Source: Treponema sp.
Lineage (GTDB): Bacteria; Spirochaetota; Spirochaetia; Treponematales; Breznakiellaceae
Direction of reading: 5' to 3'
Assembly (NCBI GenBank): GCA_031255815.1
Contig: JAIRRU010000322.1
Coordinates: 1 to 16,513 of the forward strand
Length of the DNA: 16,513 bases
This document shows, piece after piece, positions 1 to 6,693 of the stretch (position 1 is the stretch's first letter; every line of letters starts with the position of its first letter). The position numbers were made by a program, and so were the translations under genes. The notes beneath the pieces were generated by a model. It saw nothing but the letters and a program-made list of their open reading frames with translations. It ran no database searches and was not told where the DNA came from.

Positions 1-1
1 C

Positions 2-1207
2 CACTTGAAAGAAATTTCCCGGGCGATAGACTATCCGGTAAAGAACATGATAGCCGTCCCCATGCGGGTCAAAGATGAATGTATCGGGGTTATCGAGATC
101 CTCAACAAAAAGGATGAAAAGGATTTTCTCCAGGAAGATCTTGAATGGATAGAGATCTTCGCTACCCAGGCGGCCATAGCTATCACAAACGCCCAATACC
201 TTGAAAAAACCCGGAACGAAATACAGCTTCTGCAGGATCAGATAAAATCCGACCAGGGCTACCATACCCTGGTAGCCAAAAGCCCGATTATTATCGAAAA
301 ACTTGAGATCATCGACCGGGTAGCCCGAACCGACTCGTCGGTGCTGATCCTGGGGGAGAGCGGGGTAGGGAAGGAGCTTTTTGCCGAGCAGATACACCTG
401 CGCAGCCCCCGCAGCCACGCCCCCTTTATCCGGGTAAACTGCGCCGCCATTCCCGAAGGGCTTTTGGAAAGCGAGCTGTTCGGCCATGTAAAGGGGGCCT
501 TCACCAACGCCATCGCGAACCGCCAGGGCCGTTTTGAAATGGCCGATGGCGGCACCATCTTTCTTGACGAGATAGCGGACATACCCCTTGCGCTTCAGGC
601 GAAACTGCTGCGGGTTATCCAGGAGAAAACCTTTGAAAAGGTGGGCTCCGATATTTCGGTAACCGTGAACGTGCGGATCCTTGCCGCCACCAATAAGGAT
701 ATTGAAGATCAGGTAAAGAAAGGGGAATTTCGCGGCGACCTTTACTACCGTCTCAACGTGCTGCCCCTTTATATCCCGCCCCTCCGGCAGCGTCCCGAAG
801 ATATTCCGGAACTGGCGTCTTTCTTTCTGAAAAAATTCATGCGGGAAACCAAGAAGCAATTCCAGGGTTTTTCCGATGAGGCAATGGAGTCCATGATTTC
901 CTACGCCTGGCCGGGCAATGTCCGGGAACTGGAAAATTGCGTCGAGCGGGCCTGTGTTATCGGCAAGGGGGGCTGGATCCGGCGGGAGGATCTTTTCCTA
1001 AAAACCGTCGCGCCGCTGACGGAACAGGAAGAGGGGAGCAGGAATTTAAAAAGCGCCATCAATACGTTTAAGGGGCATTTTATCCGGAAGATACTGGAAG
1101 AAAACAACTGGAATCAGACGGAGGCCGCCAAAGTGCTGGATATACAGCGGACCTATCTTTCCAGGCTTATCAAGGAACTGGAGATCATTAATTCCAAGGA
1201 GCAGTAA
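2..1207 (+). CDS. Sigma-54-dependent transcriptional activator, GAF + AAA+ + Fis HTH (5' partial)
   Basis: This bacterial enhancer-binding protein would use ATP hydrolysis to open sigma-54 promoters under control of an N-terminal GAF sensor. The reading frame is open to the left window edge, so the start and most of the GAF domain are missing. Numbering from the TTG at position 5 (400 residues), the GAF remainder is about 1-65 and a short helical linker about 66-85. The AAA+ domain (about 90-320) has Walker A GESGVGKE (117-124), the loop GAFTNA (164-169), Walker B GGTIFLDE (182-189), sensor I LAATN (226-230), arginine-finger region FRGDLYYR (242-249) and sensor II WPGNVRELEN (302-311). A Fis-type helix-turn-helix ends the protein (about 368-392). 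There is no receiver domain in the visible part, so it is not a typical two-component regulator. The GAFTGA loop has N in place of the second G, which is unusual. It is followed after 2 bp by the TPR gene. The ligand and target genes cannot be told from the sequence. Confidence 0.95.
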   Translation, partial: HLKEISRAIDYPVKNMIAVPMRVKDECIGVIEILNKKDEKDFLQEDLEWIEIFATQAAIAITNAQYLEKTRNEIQLLQDQIKSDQGYHTLVAKSPIIIEKLEIIDRVARTDSSVLILGESGVGKELFAEQIHLRSPRSHAPFIRVNCAAIPEGLLESELFGHVKGAFTNAIANRQGRFEMADGGTIFLDEIADIPLALQAKLLRVIQEKTFEKVGSDISVTVNVRILAATNKDIEDQVKKGEFRGDLYYRLNVLPLYIPPLRQRPEDIPELASFFLKKFMRETKKQFQGFSDEAMESMISYAWPGNVRELENCVERACVIGKGGWIRREDLFLKTVAPLTEQEEGSRNLKSAINTFKGHFIRKILEENNWNQTEAAKVLDIQRTYLSRLIKELEIINSKEQ

Positions 1208-1209
1208 AC

Positions 1210-1887
1210 ATGTCGGATATACAGGAAAAAACCAGTTTTGGCGATAAAATCAATGATTATATACAGAAGAACCGGAAGGGGATCTTTATCTGTCTCGGCC
1301 TCATAGTAGTCCTCTTGGCGGCTTTTATCGGAACCCTGAGCATCCGGAACACAATTCGGACCAAAGCCATTGTCCGGGTGGAAGAGTTAAACCGGCGCTA
1401 CGAGGAGCTGAGGTTCGATATAGGCGAGGAGTCCAAGACGGAGGATACGGCCGCCCTGCTTGCGGAACTCAAGGAATTTGGGGCAAAAAGATCCGGTTAC
1501 GCGGGCCTCAGGGCCAGGGTAATTACCGCGAAGATCCACAGCGATAAAAAGGAATGGGTTGAAGCCCAGCAGGCCTGGGCCGACGCGGCCAAAGCCGGGG
1601 CCGGGACATACCTTGAGCCCGTATCCTTTTTTAACGCCGCCCGGGCGGCGGAAGAGCGGGAGAGTGCGGAAGAGGCCCTTTCCTTTTATTCCCAATGCCT
1701 TGCCCGCGCGGAATCCTTTCCCCAGGCGGCCCGGGCGCAGTTTTCCATCGGACGCATTGAGGAATCCCGGAATAACCGGGAGGCGGCCCTGGAAGCGTAC
1801 CGGACGGTGGTAAGCAGATGGCCGGCCGATGTACTCTGGGTTAATCTTGCCCAGAATAAGATCGCCGTCCTCCAGCCGGCGCAATGA
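1210..1887 (+). CDS. Membrane-anchored TPR protein, YfgM/TPR_21-like
   Basis: This is a 225-residue protein with a short basic cytoplasmic N-terminus (1-24) and one hydrophobic segment at about 25-45. The remaining roughly 180 residues are alanine-rich and helical, and should lie outside the cytoplasmic membrane. Repeats resembling TPRs are visible at about 137-168 and 174-206, with small/large residue spacing such as A-x3-F-S-I-G-R-I-E-E. The layout (N-in anchor, then TPR-like helices) resembles YfgM-type proteins, which are ancillary factors for envelope protein folding, but the similarity is architectural only. The ATG at 1210 has an AAGGAG ribosome site at 1196-1201. It starts 2 bp after the activator stop and overlaps the next gene by 4 bp (ATGA), so it is in the same operon. 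Its sandwiching between a regulator and a lipoprotein suggests an envelope role, which is inference. Confidence 0.85.
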   Translation: MSDIQEKTSFGDKINDYIQKNRKGIFICLGLIVVLLAAFIGTLSIRNTIRTKAIVRVEELNRRYEELRFDIGEESKTEDTAALLAELKEFGAKRSGYAGLRARVITAKIHSDKKEWVEAQQAWADAAKAGAGTYLEPVSFFNAARAAEERESAEEALSFYSQCLARAESFPQAARAQFSIGRIEESRNNREAALEAYRTVVSRWPADVLWVNLAQNKIAVLQPAQ

Positions 1888-2648
1888 AAAAACCGGAACC
1901 GCGCTTTTTCCTTTTTTTACTCATCCTTAGCCCGTATTTGTTTTCTTCCTGCGGGATTGAAGACTACGCCTATTTGCAGCCCGTCCCCTCGGGCGATATC
2001 CGTATAACCCTGAACAACATGGCCACCGTGCCTCTTCCGGACCAGGGCATCGGGAGTAACTTCACCCACTATACCCTCTATTACCGCATATACATCAGCG
2101 ATATTCCGGAGTCGGGGGAAATTCAGAGATCCCGGGCGGCAATGGACAGGATAAACCCGGCTCTCTCCACCGACTATTTTTATCTCGAGCCGTATACCAA
2201 CACCAACAACAACGTCAACACATCCACGGCCACTTTGCTCCGGAACCGGAATTACCAGGTTCTCTCGTATATTCAGGCGGGGTCGGAATTGAACGATGTG
2301 GTAAAAAACGGGCCGGGCGATCTGGAACTGCATTTCCCCGTACTAACCGGCAGCATACCTTACCTGGTATATGGCGGCACCGCCTATAACCTTTACCGTT
2401 CCAACGGGAGCGGCGCCTTCAGCCCCCGGCCGGACAGGTACTTTCGCAACTCTTCGGAGATAAACTCAGGCGGCAACGTAAGCAGCACCATCAACGCGGA
2501 TGTGGTCAACAAATCGAACGCCAGCGGCCCCCGTTACACCTATGCGGCCTTGTACATTGCCGCCACGGGGCTCAGCCAGCCGGCCTATACGCCTTTCTAC
2601 AGCATCCCCACATTTATCGGTGTTTTCAGGCTTCCCGAACAGAATTAG
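1884..2648 (+). CDS. Predicted lipoprotein of unknown function
   Basis: This 254-residue protein begins with a lipoprotein signal: K2 and K3, then R7, a hydrophobic stretch F8-L19, and FSSC with the candidate lipidated cysteine at C23. The lipobox is relaxed (F-S-S-C rather than L-A-G-C), as is common in spirochaetes. The mature part is rich in Tyr, Asn, Ser and Pro, with little Lys or Cys, and looks like a beta-rich secreted domain. I recognise no family. The start ATG overlaps the stop of the preceding TPR gene (ATGA at 1884-1887), implying translational coupling. The gene ends facing the minus-strand radical-SAM gene. It may sit on the periplasmic face or the outer membrane; which one cannot be decided here. 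It could be a lineage-specific treponemal lipoprotein. Confidence 0.8.
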   Translation: MKKPEPRFFLFLLILSPYLFSSCGIEDYAYLQPVPSGDIRITLNNMATVPLPDQGIGSNFTHYTLYYRIYISDIPESGEIQRSRAAMDRINPALSTDYFYLEPYTNTNNNVNTSTATLLRNRNYQVLSYIQAGSELNDVVKNGPGDLELHFPVLTGSIPYLVYGGTAYNLYRSNGSGAFSPRPDRYFRNSSEINSGGNVSSTINADVVNKSNASGPRYTYAALYIAATGLSQPAYTPFYSIPTFIGVFRLPEQN

Positions 2649-2839
2649 GCCGGGCGGCGGGACTTGCTCCAAAACCCGGCGGCACAGAACTTCCTTTCCG
2701 ATGAAACCGGTTCCCAGTGTATGCGGAAGAGGGGGAAACCGCGCCCTTTACTATCCATAATGTTTATTCTGTCTACCAGTTGATCCTCCGGGCCTGCGCC
2801 CGCCGCGATCCGGGTAAATTCTACAGACGGGATCTTCAT
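2645..2839 (-). CDS. Possible small ORF, 64 aa, after the radical-SAM gene
   Basis: A reading frame opens with ATG at 2839 (MKIPSVEF...) and closes with TAA at 2645-2647, overlapping the convergent lipoprotein stop by 4 bp. It lies 40 bp downstream of the radical-SAM stop codon. The composition is plausible for a basic small protein (...RGFPLFRIHWEPVSSERK...). No good Shine-Dalgarno site precedes it, and the start sits beside a 5-bp hairpin. Its last third coincides with the repeat at 2663-2707. The other repeat copy reads VSPERRF...WSK in the matching frame without an upstream ORF, which argues that this part is repeat sequence rather than gene. I recognise no family. Confidence 0.2.
   Translation of the reverse strand: MKIPSVEFTRIAAGAGPEDQLVDRINIMDSKGRGFPLFRIHWEPVSSERKFCAAGFWSKSRRPA
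2663..2707. repeat. Intergenic 45-bp near-repeat, copy A
   Basis: Aligned without gaps to 12143-12187, 31 of 45 positions match. The matches cluster in the blocks CTTGCTCCAA at one end and GAAC, TCCTTTCCG and TGAAAC at the other, with a divergent middle. The copy begins 14 bp after the lipoprotein stop, in the gap between convergent operons. It contains CAAAACCCGGCGG (2670-2682), which is identical in the mreB leader at 11079-11091. GCCGGG (2649-2654) could pair with CCCGGC (2675-2680) to make a weak hairpin across its start. Confidence 0.55.
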
Positions 2840-2848
2840 TGGAAATTC

Positions 2849-2862
2849 CGGGTGCTTACCCG
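2849..2862 (-). terminator. Hairpin downstream of the radical-SAM gene
   Basis: CGGGT-GCTT-ACCCG is a perfect 5-bp stem with a 4-base loop, 17 bp beyond the radical-SAM stop codon (2880-2882) on the minus strand. The flanks GGAAATT and AATTCC can extend the stem with bulges. No T-run follows, so it is at best a weak or RNA-stabilising end for the long elongation operon. The gap 2649-2879 holds no stronger terminator that I can see. Confidence 0.3.
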
Positions 2863-2879
2863 TGATAATTCCGCCGGAA

Positions 2880-5405
2880 TCAGGGCGCGGGGTACAGGGC
2901 CCGGTAAACGTCAAAATAGGATTCACCGGATAAGGCCCGGACGGCGTCCTCCCCCCGCGCCCGGGCCGGGGGAAGCGCCAGCACGGAAAGCCGTTTAAGG
3001 CCGAAAACCGTGCCGCGGGCATCCAGCAGGGCCTTTCGGAATTTCTTTTCATCCTCAAACCTTACCAGCTTCACGCCGGGCTCGGTCTCAGGCGGGAGGA
3101 AAGCGGCAGCTCCGGGTACGGCATAGGAGAAGCCCCAGAGCAGGGATGAAAGGGAATGTTTTTTCTCGCCCCGCCTGATCGTGTAAGCCTCCGCCCTGTT
3201 AAGCCGGATACCTTCGGGCAAATTGGCGTTCATTGATGACAAAAAGAGCGGCGGATCTACGGCTTCCTCTATTTCGACGGAGGCTATTTCCCCCTCCGCG
3301 GCGATACCGATAGACAGGGGGGCGACAATTTCCAGGGCCGGCAGGGGGTTAAAGCCCCGGGTATAGCCAACCGGGATACCGGAACGCATAAAGGCCATGG
3401 AAAACACCTCTATCAGGGAGAGGTGGCTGTGGAAAACAGCCCCGCCTTGCTTGGAGAAGGAAAAAACAAGCCGCCGGGAGAACGCTCCGCCCCCTTGATC
3501 CGGCAAAGGGGCCGGGGGCGCGGCGTTTTTCGGAGAAATACCGCCGGAATCCCGGCCGATCCGGCATACATCGTCAGGATCCGTACCATCATGTATGTTA
3601 TTTTGTATAATACCAATGGATCCATCGCATGCGCCGCAGGGATGAGTGCAATTTATTATACATGGTGAAGTTGTAATCTTCGCTTCGGACTTATCCAGCT
3701 CCTGCCGGAGGTAAGGGGTCTCAAAGCCGCCGCGGATCACGGCCCAGGGAAGTTCCGCGTTTTTTTCCGGCCTGCCGCTCATGATTGCCGAAACCAGCCC
3801 GGGCTGACTTTCAAGGAGTTCCCGCCAGATGTCCCTTTTTAGATGATCCTGCCAGGCGTCAAGGCGGCAGCCCCGGCGCCATGCCTGTTCAACAAGTTCC
3901 GCGGTTTCTTCGGTTCCCCTGCTAAGCAGCCCCTCCAGAAGCGACATGAACGGATCGCTGGTATTTACCTTGTGCCCCCTGGGCTTCAGGCGGCTGCGGA
4001 TATAATCAAGTTTCCGCCGGCCGCTTTCCTCGTCCAATTGGGCGGCCCATTGGTAGGGCGTGTGCGGTTTGGGCACAAAGACACCCACGGCGACATTGAA
4101 ATGCATCCCGGTAAGGCGCCCGAGTTCGAGGATAAAATTGACGATCCCCTCTTCCTCGTTAGGCGGATCCGGAGCCTCCGGGCCGGGTTCCGCCTCCGGC
4201 CTGTCCGGAATTACCGGAAGCCCGATCATGAAGTAGAACTTTGCCCGCCGCCAGCCGTTTTTTCTGGCCTTGCTCAAAATAGACGCCGTATCCGCCAGGG
4301 AAACCCGCTTGTTTATACTCAACTGCCAGGCGTCTTCCGGGGTTTCCACCGCGAAAGTAAGGCCGCTTTTGCGTACTTCCGCTATTTTTTCGAGGAGGGG
4401 CAGGGAAAACGTTGATACCCGCAGAGAGGGAAGCTGAAAGGAAACATGCCGGGAACCGAAACGCTTGTTCAGCAATTCTACCAGGGCGTCTATGCGGCGG
4501 TAGTCCCCGCTGGAAAGGGAGGAAAGGCTAATCTCCCGGTAGCCTCCCCTGCCGACAAAGGCCTCGGTTTCGGCCAGCACCTGATCGGCGCTTTTCTGCC
4601 GCATAGGCCGGTACCAGTAAGCGGCGTGACAGAAGCGGCAGCCGTTGGGGCAACCCCGCATAATTTCTACCGCTCCGTGATGCTGGACCGTCTTCATGCT
4701 GGAAACAGGAAACACCGCCGGAGAGGGGGGCCGCCGGGAAAAGCGGCTGTCCACGGCCCGAACCGCCTCTTTCTTTCCCCGGGCCCAGACCGAGGGGTGT
4801 TCCGTTATATGGGAAAGCATCTCTGTCCGGGAAGCGCCTCTCCTTTTCAGTTCCAGCAGTTCCGCTGCGAGATCGAAGAATCCCGCCTCCGCCTCCCCTA
4901 TCCAGAAGGCGTCGATAAAGGGGGCGTAGGGGAGAGGGTTGGAAACGCAGGGGCCGCCCATAATGACGAGCGGGTCCCCCTCCCCTCTTTCCCCGCCGCG
5001 GATAGGGATTCCGCCCGAATTCAGTATGGTCAAAACCGAGCCGATCCCTAATTCATAGGCCAGGGTAAAGAGCAGGAGATCCAGATCCTTTAGGGGAATA
5101 CCTGTATCGAGCCCGTAGAGGGGGATGTCTCTTTTTTTCAGGAGTTCTTCAAAATCCGGGGCCGGGGCAAAGACCCGGTCGCAGGAAATATCGTCTATTT
5201 CGTTGAGCCGCTTGTATATGATCCGCAGCGCCTGGTTGGACATACCGATTTCGTAAAGATCGGGAAAGGCGATGGCGGTTTGGAGGAGAGCCCCGGGTTT
5301 TGCCAGGCGGCCGAATTCGCCGCCCGCGTAACGGCCGGGCTTTTCCACTTCAAGAAGAAACGCCCCCAGCTCCTCTAGCTGCCTAATGCTGGAATCTTCT
5401 GACAT
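2880..5405 (-). CDS. Radical-SAM protein fused to radical-SAM-linked C-terminal domain (TIGR03960 + TIGR03936 type)
   Basis: This 841-residue protein has a B12-binding-like N-terminal region (about 20-215). Next comes a radical-SAM core with the iron-sulfur motif CPNGCRFC (C252, C256, C259), which binds the cluster that cleaves S-adenosylmethionine. A second cysteine group, PCIINCTHPCGACD (C582, C586, C590, C593), closes this module. A proline/acid-rich insert lies at about 400-418 beside GLPV. After a low-complexity linker (about 600-642), residues about 643-841 form the radical-SAM-linked (DUF2344-like) domain beginning RRLVFSFSKQGGAVFHSHL. In many bacteria the two parts are fused or adjacent; the reaction is, to my knowledge, unknown. 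The start ATG at 5405 lies inside rodA, a 23-bp overlap, so translation is probably coupled. Only a weak ribosome site is seen. Its place as last gene of the elongation operon is unexplained. Confidence 0.9.
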   Translation of the reverse strand: MSEDSSIRQLEELGAFLLEVEKPGRYAGGEFGRLAKPGALLQTAIAFPDLYEIGMSNQALRIIYKRLNEIDDISCDRVFAPAPDFEELLKKRDIPLYGLDTGIPLKDLDLLLFTLAYELGIGSVLTILNSGGIPIRGGERGEGDPLVIMGGPCVSNPLPYAPFIDAFWIGEAEAGFFDLAAELLELKRRGASRTEMLSHITEHPSVWARGKKEAVRAVDSRFSRRPPSPAVFPVSSMKTVQHHGAVEIMRGCPNGCRFCHAAYWYRPMRQKSADQVLAETEAFVGRGGYREISLSSLSSGDYRRIDALVELLNKRFGSRHVSFQLPSLRVSTFSLPLLEKIAEVRKSGLTFAVETPEDAWQLSINKRVSLADTASILSKARKNGWRRAKFYFMIGLPVIPDRPEAEPGPEAPDPPNEEEGIVNFILELGRLTGMHFNVAVGVFVPKPHTPYQWAAQLDEESGRRKLDYIRSRLKPRGHKVNTSDPFMSLLEGLLSRGTEETAELVEQAWRRGCRLDAWQDHLKRDIWRELLESQPGLVSAIMSGRPEKNAELPWAVIRGGFETPYLRQELDKSEAKITTSPCIINCTHPCGACDGSIGIIQNNIHDGTDPDDVCRIGRDSGGISPKNAAPPAPLPDQGGGAFSRRLVFSFSKQGGAVFHSHLSLIEVFSMAFMRSGIPVGYTRGFNPLPALEIVAPLSIGIAAEGEIASVEIEEAVDPPLFLSSMNANLPEGIRLNRAEAYTIRRGEKKHSLSSLLWGFSYAVPGAAAFLPPETEPGVKLVRFEDEKKFRKALLDARGTVFGLKRLSVLALPPARARGEDAVRALSGESYFDVYRALYPAP

Positions 5406-6693
5406 GAATACTCAAGGCCAAGCCTATGCCGGTCATGGCGGAAATAACCGAAGAACCGCCGTAAGACATAAAAAGCAGGGGAATGCCGGTAATGGGCATG
5501 ATCCCCATGGTCATACCCACATTGATAAGAAAATGAAAGGCATACATGCCCGACAGTCCCGCCGCGATATAAGCCCCGAAAGAATCGGTAGTGGTGTTTA
5601 TTATTCTGACAAGCCGCAGGCAGATGAGCAGAAAAAGTACGAATACCAGGATACCTCCCAAAAGCCCCCATTCCTCGGAAAAAATAGAAAAAATAAAATC
5701 CGTACTCTGCTGGGGAAGGAAGCGGTAATGGCTCTGGGTTCCCTGGAGGTAACCCTTGCCAAAGAGCCCCCCGGAACCGATAGCGGTAATCGACTGGATG
5801 ATATTCCATCCCGCCCCCTGGGGATCCACGTTGGGATCCAGAAACACGATGAGCCGCATGATCTGGTAATCCTTAAGCACCTTGCGGGAAACAAACGAAG
5901 CGCCCAGGGAAAAAATAAACACCGTCACGCCGTAGAGAATCCAGAAAAAATACCTTTTCTTATACTTTAAAAGACCAAACGAGGCTATAACCGCGACGAT
6001 GATCAACGCGGCCGCCGCAATAAGGGTAAAGCGGTTGCTGGTTAGTATCTGCAGGGAAGGGATAGCATTTTGGAGGATGTAACGCTGCCAGAGGGGCAGC
6101 ACCATAAGCAGGCAGGTAAGGCCGATGCAGGCGGAAAGGAAAAGCACGTAGCGTATGGCTACTCCGGCGGTAAAGCTCATCACCAGAAGAATGGGAATAA
6201 ATACAAGGGACGTGCCGAAGTCCGGCTGGATAAGGATAAAGCCCATGGGTATAAAAACAATTATGCAGGAAACAAGGAAGCGGGAAAAAGCCCGGGGGGA
6301 TTTTCTTGTGTCATCCAGAAAACGGGCAAGGAGCACAATGGTAGTGATTTTAGCAAACTCCGACGGCTGTATGCCGAAGACGCCGATCCCTATCCAGGCG
6401 CGGGCCCCGTTTACCAGCCTGCCGTTAAGGCAGGTATAGGCGAGAAGGGCCAGGGTGCCCAGGTAAAAATATACGGAAAGGCCCCGCAGGCGGTGATAAT
6501 CGACCATGGAAAGAACCAGCGCGATAATCAGCCCGGAAACGGCCCAGAGGATCTGCCGCAAATATTCATTGGAAACCAGCACTCCGGAGGAAGTAAGCCC
6601 GGATGAATAGATAAAGAGCACCCCGAAAAAAGAAAGGACAAGCGCCGCGAGGAGCAGGAAGAAGTCAATTTCCAGCAGATCCCGCAGTCTCAT
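5383..6693 (-). CDS. rodA: RodA, SEDS-family peptidoglycan glycosyltransferase
   Basis: RodA polymerises lipid II into glycan strands during side-wall growth, in complex with PBP2. The protein has 436 residues and is almost entirely membrane-embedded. Family motifs are present: GIQPSEFAK (107-115), the loop GTQSHYRFLPQQSTDFIF with the presumed catalytic Asp at D332, and NVGM...SYGGSS (391-415). It has LLF (406-408) where LPF is usual. I chose the ATG at 6693, not an in-frame upstream one at 6900, because it overlaps the pbp2 stop as ATGA, has GGAGG just upstream, and gives the normal N-terminus MRLRDLLEIDFF. Between the usual sixth or seventh segment and the catalytic loop there are two further hydrophobic stretches (about 222-241 and 248-267). 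I count about 12 membrane spans rather than 10. The downstream radical-SAM gene begins inside its end. Confidence 0.97.
   Translation of the reverse strand: MRLRDLLEIDFFLLLAALVLSFFGVLFIYSSGLTSSGVLVSNEYLRQILWAVSGLIIALVLSMVDYHRLRGLSVYFYLGTLALLAYTCLNGRLVNGARAWIGIGVFGIQPSEFAKITTIVLLARFLDDTRKSPRAFSRFLVSCIIVFIPMGFILIQPDFGTSLVFIPILLVMSFTAGVAIRYVLFLSACIGLTCLLMVLPLWQRYILQNAIPSLQILTSNRFTLIAAAALIIVAVIASFGLLKYKKRYFFWILYGVTVFIFSLGASFVSRKVLKDYQIMRLIVFLDPNVDPQGAGWNIIQSITAIGSGGLFGKGYLQGTQSHYRFLPQQSTDFIFSIFSEEWGLLGGILVFVLFLLICLRLVRIINTTTDSFGAYIAAGLSGMYAFHFLINVGMTMGIMPITGIPLLFMSYGGSSVISAMTGIGLALSIHVRRFQH

Noticed and set aside
4446..5051. Long plus-strand open frame of about 200 codons opposite the radical-SAM gene
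   Set aside because: It is a frame shadow in GC-rich DNA. The minus-strand gene here carries clear family motifs, and the plus frame has no ribosome site or recognisable domain. The same holds for 3843-4415.
5386..5970. Plus-strand open frame opposite rodA
   Set aside because: It is antisense to conserved SEDS motifs, with low-complexity Gly/Lys/His-rich content. It is a shadow, as is 6070-6606.
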